DNA of 7,832 nucleotides from Acidobacterium sp. GTDB taxonomy: Bacteria > Acidobacteriota > Terriglobia > Terriglobales > Acidobacteriaceae. Position 1 is the stretch's first letter, and every line of letters begins with the position of its first letter. The stretch covers positions 51,912-59,743 of the forward strand of contig PMAM01000046.1 of NCBI GenBank assembly GCA_003152595.1, read 5' to 3'. The position numbers and the translations under genes are program-made. Below the pieces are notes generated by a model. It made no database searches. It saw nothing but the letters and a program-made list of their open reading frames with translations, and was not told the DNA's origin. Below are positions 5,358 through 7,832 of this stretch, one piece after another.

Positions 5358-5403
5358 GGCGCTTCCTTGCTGCCGCAGGCCGTGGGCGGAAGCGCGAAGC
5401 GCC
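5358..5403 (+). repeat. Stem-loop with two competing right arms
   Basis: GCGCTTCC (5359-5366) pairs perfectly with GGAAGCGC (5388-5395). The shifted arm GGCGCTTC (5358-5365) pairs equally well with GAAGCGCC (5396-5403). The same left arm can thus fold with either of two adjacent right arms, a switch-like layout within an intergenic region. Confidence 0.4.
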
Positions 5404-5480
5404 TGGAGCCCACTCGCGTTACTCCCGTACCGTTCGCGCCTCCGAATCTTCTTGCATTGCCTCTCCCGACGCGCAATTCT

Positions 5481-5537
5481 GGAAACACTGGGAGAAGTGT
5501 TCCCCAACGAAAGGCTCGCCGCGCGGCGAGCCTTTTT
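5481..5537 (+). ncRNA. Candidate 3' end of a small plus-strand RNA: tandem hairpins with terminator
   Basis: A hairpin (GGAAACACT 5481-5489 with AGTGTTCC 5496-5503, one bulged A) stands six bases before the intrinsic terminator at 5510-5537. No plus-strand gene precedes it. The transcript could begin anywhere after about 5300 and include the hairpins at 5320-5340 and 5358-5403. I found no convincing plus-strand promoter and recognise no known RNA family, so this rests on the terminator and the structure alone. Confidence 0.3.
5510..5537 (+). terminator. Strong intrinsic terminator, plus direction
   Basis: AAAGGCTCGCC (5510-5520) pairs perfectly with GGCGAGCCTTT (5525-5535) around GCGC, and five T residues end the plus-strand copy (5533-5537). 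In the minus direction only TTT then CG follows, so termination of the upstream minus-strand gene at 5986 is possible but weaker. The plus direction has no gene in front of it. Confidence 0.7.
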
Positions 5538-5658
5538 CATTGCCTCCGTCAGAGAGGACAAGAGTCATGGCCACAAGGGCTGACCACCGCTCAAAACGCC
5601 GGCCGGTTACGGGTCCAGGCACCAATGGGTCGCGTTGCACAGTGAACCTGTCGACTCA

Positions 5659-5713
5659 GTTAACTCTTTCGACAATACCAGAGGGTCGACCCCCCTGGAT
5701 GTTCTTGATTCCA
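5659..5713. repeat. 55-bp intergenic repeat, copy A
   Basis: It runs from GTTAAC to TTGATTCCA around a central GGGTCGACCC palindrome. Aligned without gaps to copy B exactly 200 bp to the right it matches at 44 of 55 positions by my count. Neither copy lies in a credible gene. They look like members of a dispersed repeat family. Confidence 0.65.
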
Positions 5714-5728
5714 AACGCAGCCCAGGGG
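5714..5728. repeat. 15-bp direct repeat, left copy (partner 5842-5856)
   Basis: AACGCAGCCCAGGGG follows copy A immediately. It recurs exactly at 5842-5856, two bases before copy B begins. The arrangement (A, 15-mer, 113 bp, 15-mer, B) suggests that two larger composite repeat units were joined or partly deleted here. Confidence 0.6.
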
Positions 5729-5739
5729 GTCGATCTCAG

Positions 5740-5751
5740 AATTCGCGAATT
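5740..5751. repeat. 12-bp perfect palindrome AATTCGCGAATT
   Basis: The palindrome lies between repeat copies A and B in a locally AT-rich pocket. It may belong to the same composite repeat or be a protein-binding site. No promoter elements are evident around it. Confidence 0.4.
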
Positions 5752-5858
5752 TTCCTGATTTCGCACTGCGCCCGCACTCAGGACGTAAGCGGTAGCAAAA
5801 AGACACCGGCCGCTGAATCATGGGGGAACAGAAACCGAAGCAACGCAGCCCAGGGGTG

Positions 5859-5913
5859 GTTAACCATTTCGATAACCCGAGGGGGTCGACCCCCTGAGAT
5901 GTTGTTGATTCCA
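5859..5913. repeat. 55-bp intergenic repeat, copy B
   Basis: This has the same ends (GTTAAC to TTGATTCCA) and the same length as copy A. The central palindrome is longer here, GGGGGTCGACCCCC (5881-5894), a perfect 14-bp inverted repeat. Copy B ends 73 bp before the stop of the secreted-protein gene, so in the minus direction it lies in that gene's 3' region. Confidence 0.65.
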
Positions 5914-5985
5914 GGAGAGCGAAGGGGGGGGCGAACCCGGGGTTGACGGATTTTGCCGGGGGTCGGCTCGGTGGGGCGAGGGCCC

Positions 5986-6690
5986 TTATCGGACCCCGCC
6001 GCCGAACAGCGGCTCCGGTTTCCCCGTCCCGAAGTCCACCCCGCTGCCGAGCAGGCGGTTGAACATCGCCGCGTCGTTGGTCTCGAGCACCCACCCCAGG
6101 ATGCGCCCCGCCACCTGGACCGCCGCCAAACCAATCAGCTGCTGCTCCCCGGTCTGCAGATCGCTCTTCGAAACTGGCTCTCCCTGCGCCGCACTGAAGC
6201 TCGCCCAATGCCCTTCAATCTGATAGTCCGCCGGCTGGTCCTCCACCGGCATCATCCCCATCACCGTCGTCCCCTGGCTCACGAGGTTGCGCAACAGCAT
6301 CTGCGTGGCCTTCTTGCTCTGCAACACCTTCGGCGGGAAACACTGCCCGTTCACCTCCACCAGGCCCAGGCGGGTCCATTCGCCCTTCCCCTCGGTGCCC
6401 TTGCCAACCGAGAGCAGGACCTTCGCGCAGGTGTCCCCTTTGGTCTGGTCCGACTCCGCATCCTCGCCGTAGATCATCCGCCGCGCGGCCGTCGTTCCAA
6501 ACGCGCCGTCCACCGGCGTCAACTCCGCCGGGTAGAGATAGGTCAGGTGCAGTTCGGGATTTGACCAGGCCTGGAATCCCGGCGGTACGGTTGCGGGCCC
6601 ACCGCTGCTCGCCTGTCCTGAGATTTGCGCGTGCGCAGAGGACAGCATCGCTGCCGCGACCAGCGTGGGCAATAACCAGACGCGTCTCAT
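5986..6690 (-). CDS. Secreted protein of unknown function
   Basis: I do not recognise this 234-residue protein. It has a clear Sec signal peptide: two arginines (2-3), a hydrophobic core at 4-16 and a probable cleavage after AHA (19-21). The mature part starts with a Gly/Ser/Ala/Pro-rich linker (23-37). It then has an aromatic patch LHLTYLYPAEL (47-57), faintly like the opening of PsbP/DcrB-type folds, which I offer only as a hint. Two cysteines, Cys88 and Cys117, could form a periplasmic disulfide. No catalytic motif or lipobox is seen. Composition matches the GC-rich neighbours. The start has no strong ribosome binding site, but the signal peptide supports it. It lies 62 bp downstream of the diguanylate cyclase gene on the same strand, so co-transcription is likely unless the hairpin at 6707-6722 interferes. 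Confidence 0.75.
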   Translation of the reverse strand: MRRVWLLPTLVAAAMLSSAHAQISGQASSGGPATVPPGFQAWSNPELHLTYLYPAELTPVDGAFGTTAARRMIYGEDAESDQTKGDTCAKVLLSVGKGTEGKGEWTRLGLVEVNGQCFPPKVLQSKKATQMLLRNLVSQGTTVMGMMPVEDQPADYQIEGHWASFSAAQGEPVSKSDLQTGEQQLIGLAAVQVAGRILGWVLETNDAAMFNRLLGSGVDFGTGKPEPLFGGGVR

Positions 6691-6706
6691 TGCCGCCAGC
6701 GTACCA

Positions 6707-6722
6707 CTCCCGCAGACGGGAG
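6707..6722 (-). other. Hairpin between the cyclase gene and the secreted-protein gene
   Basis: CTCCCG (6707-6712) and CGGGAG (6717-6722) form a perfect 6-bp stem with loop CAGA (TCTG in minus-strand RNA). No T tract follows in the minus direction. It could mark an RNA processing or attenuation point between the two genes. It is not an intrinsic terminator. Confidence 0.35.
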
Positions 6723-6752
6723 CCGATGCACCGTGCGTTCGTGAGCCTGCGA

Positions 6753-7832
6753 CTAGGCGCGCCCCACGATTCCCTGCAGCTCTGTCAGCTCCACTAAGGT
6801 CGCGCAGTTCCGCCCCGCCGCTTTCGCACGATAGAGGGCCGCGTCCGCGGCCGCCAGCAGCTCTTCGACCGAGGCCAGCCGCGTCTCCGGCCGGAACGCC
6901 GTCACGCCGAAGCTGCAGCTGGTCCGGATCTCGCGGCCCCCGTCCATGAAGCGGTAGTCGCGAATGCTCCCCACCAGTTCATTCAGGCGGCTGTGGCCCT
7001 CGGCCGGGTCGTAGCCCGGCATCAGGATCAGGAATTCCTCGCCGCCATACCGACCGAGGCTGTCGTACTCGCGCAGGCAGAACCCCAGCCGCTGCGCGGC
7101 GGTGCGCAGCACTCGGTCGCCGCACAGATGGCCCCGGGTGTCGTTGATCTGCTTGAAGTGATCCAGATCGGCGATCACGACGGCGAGCACTGCCCCCTCG
7201 CGCTGCGCACGCACCACCTCCCGCTCCATGTGCTCCAGAATGGCAGCGCGATTCCACACGCCGGTGAGCGAGTCGTGCGTAGCCTGCTGCTGCAGCTCTT
7301 TCTGCGCGTGCGCAAGGGCGAGTTTCTCCTCGCGCAGCTGCGCGGTCCGCTCCGCCACCAGGAAGGCCAGCTGTTCGCGATGCTGGAGCAGGCTGCGCGT
7401 GCGCAGCTCCAGCAGACTCCACGCCAGCAGGGCTGCGGCCAGAATCCACAGGCACCATGCCGTTTTGGTGCGGTACCACGGCGGCAGAATCGCGAACCGC
7501 AGCGTGGCCGCCTGGCCACTCCATGCGCCGTTGTGTCGTGCCGCCTGCACGTGGAACGTGTAGCTGCCCGGCGACAAATTGGTATAGCCCGCGCTGAGCC
7601 CGCTTCCCGCGTCCACCCAGCCGTTGTCGTAGCCCTCCAGCCGGTAGCGGAAGCGGAACCGTGTCGGCGCCACAAAGCTCAGCGCGGTGTACGCGATCTC
7701 CAGCCGGCCGGCGCCGGGCCCCAGACGAAGCCCCGTACTCAGAGGCATCGCGTGCCCTCCGAAGGAGACGCTCTCGATGCCCGCCACCACCGGAGGGTCG
7801 GCACGGAGCACCCTGGCCGGATCCACGACCGC
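6753..7832 (-). CDS. Membrane-anchored diguanylate cyclase with Y_Y_Y sensor region, N-terminus beyond the window
   Basis: The frame is open to the right edge, leaving 359 visible residues; no start is claimed. Residues about 40-115 form a Y_Y_Y-type beta-sandwich (YRLEGYDNGWVDAG, NLSPGSYTFHVQA), which in this family normally follows a beta-propeller sensor, presumably off-window. One transmembrane segment lies at about 125-142, then a helical coiled-coil linker to about 184. The GGDEF domain follows: DSLTGVWNR (187-195), metal-binding DLDHFKQIND (222-231) and the active-site GGEEF at 263-267. The inhibitory site RxxD (Arg254-Asp257) lies exactly five residues before GGEEF. The enzyme should make cyclic di-GMP from GTP in the cytoplasm in response to a periplasmic signal, with product feedback. 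No EAL domain follows. The gene ends at a TAG (6753-6755), 62 bp before the secreted-protein gene. Confidence 0.93.
   Translation of the reverse strand, partial: AVVDPARVLRADPPVVAGIESVSFGGHAMPLSTGLRLGPGAGRLEIAYTALSFVAPTRFRFRYRLEGYDNGWVDAGSGLSAGYTNLSPGSYTFHVQAARHNGAWSGQAATLRFAILPPWYRTKTAWCLWILAAALLAWSLLELRTRSLLQHREQLAFLVAERTAQLREEKLALAHAQKELQQQATHDSLTGVWNRAAILEHMEREVVRAQREGAVLAVVIADLDHFKQINDTRGHLCGDRVLRTAAQRLGFCLREYDSLGRYGGEEFLILMPGYDPAEGHSRLNELVGSIRDYRFMDGGREIRTSCSFGVTAFRPETRLASVEELLAAADAALYRAKAAGRNCATLVELTELQGIVGRA

Noticed and set aside
5659..5913. CRISPR array from the two similar repeats
   Set aside because: There are only two imperfect copies (80% identical) with a 145-bp interval and no further units or cas genes. 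The spacing and divergence do not fit a CRISPR array.
5924..5945. tRNA T-arm-like motif near GCGAACCCGG on the minus strand
   Set aside because: GGTTCG-like letters occur, but no cloverleaf with acceptor and anticodon stems can be built around them.
5660..6208. 182-codon minus-strand frame linking the repeats to the secreted-protein gene
   Set aside because: It overlaps the secreted-protein gene in another frame and translates both copies of the intergenic repeat into unrelated peptides, as expected of chance frames in GC-rich DNA.

Overview
The window looks like a piece of a GC-rich bacterial chromosome, most likely from the Acidobacteriota (order Terriglobales or relatives). The grounds are the hemX/ccsA-hemA-hemC gene order, protein styles that I associate with that group (exported TPR proteins, Y_Y_Y-plus-GGDEF sensors) and intergenic repeats. 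This placement is an inference from gene content, not a database result. Every convincing gene lies on the minus strand.

Positions 1-2644 hold a heme-biosynthesis operon read right to left. It starts with a HemX/CcsA-type membrane protein, which overlaps hemA (glutamyl-tRNA reductase) by 4 bp (ATGA). hemC (porphobilinogen deaminase) follows after 32 bp and runs off the left edge. Upstream of the operon (2645-3180) is a gene-free stretch. It holds a candidate -10 box inside the loop of an inverted repeat, a perfect TGTGA-N6-TCACA site of the CRP/FNR class, and a long wobble-paired hairpin.

Positions 3160-4260 look like an accessory insert with more AT-rich sequence. A J-domain protein carries two tandem copies of a 55-residue module. 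Upstream of it are three half-sites that could form mutually exclusive hairpins, then a -10 box, then a second perfect CRP-type palindrome placed about where a class II activator would bind. That palindrome overlaps the 3' end of a broken IS3-family OrfA.

Positions 4300-5309 carry an exported TPR-repeat protein with a good ribosome binding site and a candidate promoter. Positions 5263-5985 contain no convincing gene but are rich in structure: several hairpins leading to a strong plus-strand intrinsic terminator that has no gene to terminate (candidate small RNA), and two 55-bp repeat copies exactly 200 bp apart.

Positions 5986-7832 contain a secreted protein of unknown function and, upstream, the C-terminal part of a membrane-anchored diguanylate cyclase with a Y_Y_Y sensor region. 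Its GGEEF active site and RxxD inhibitory site are intact. The window therefore joins a core heme operon, a small horizontally acquired patch and a c-di-GMP signalling pair. The regulatory and repeat elements between genes are the least ordinary part.
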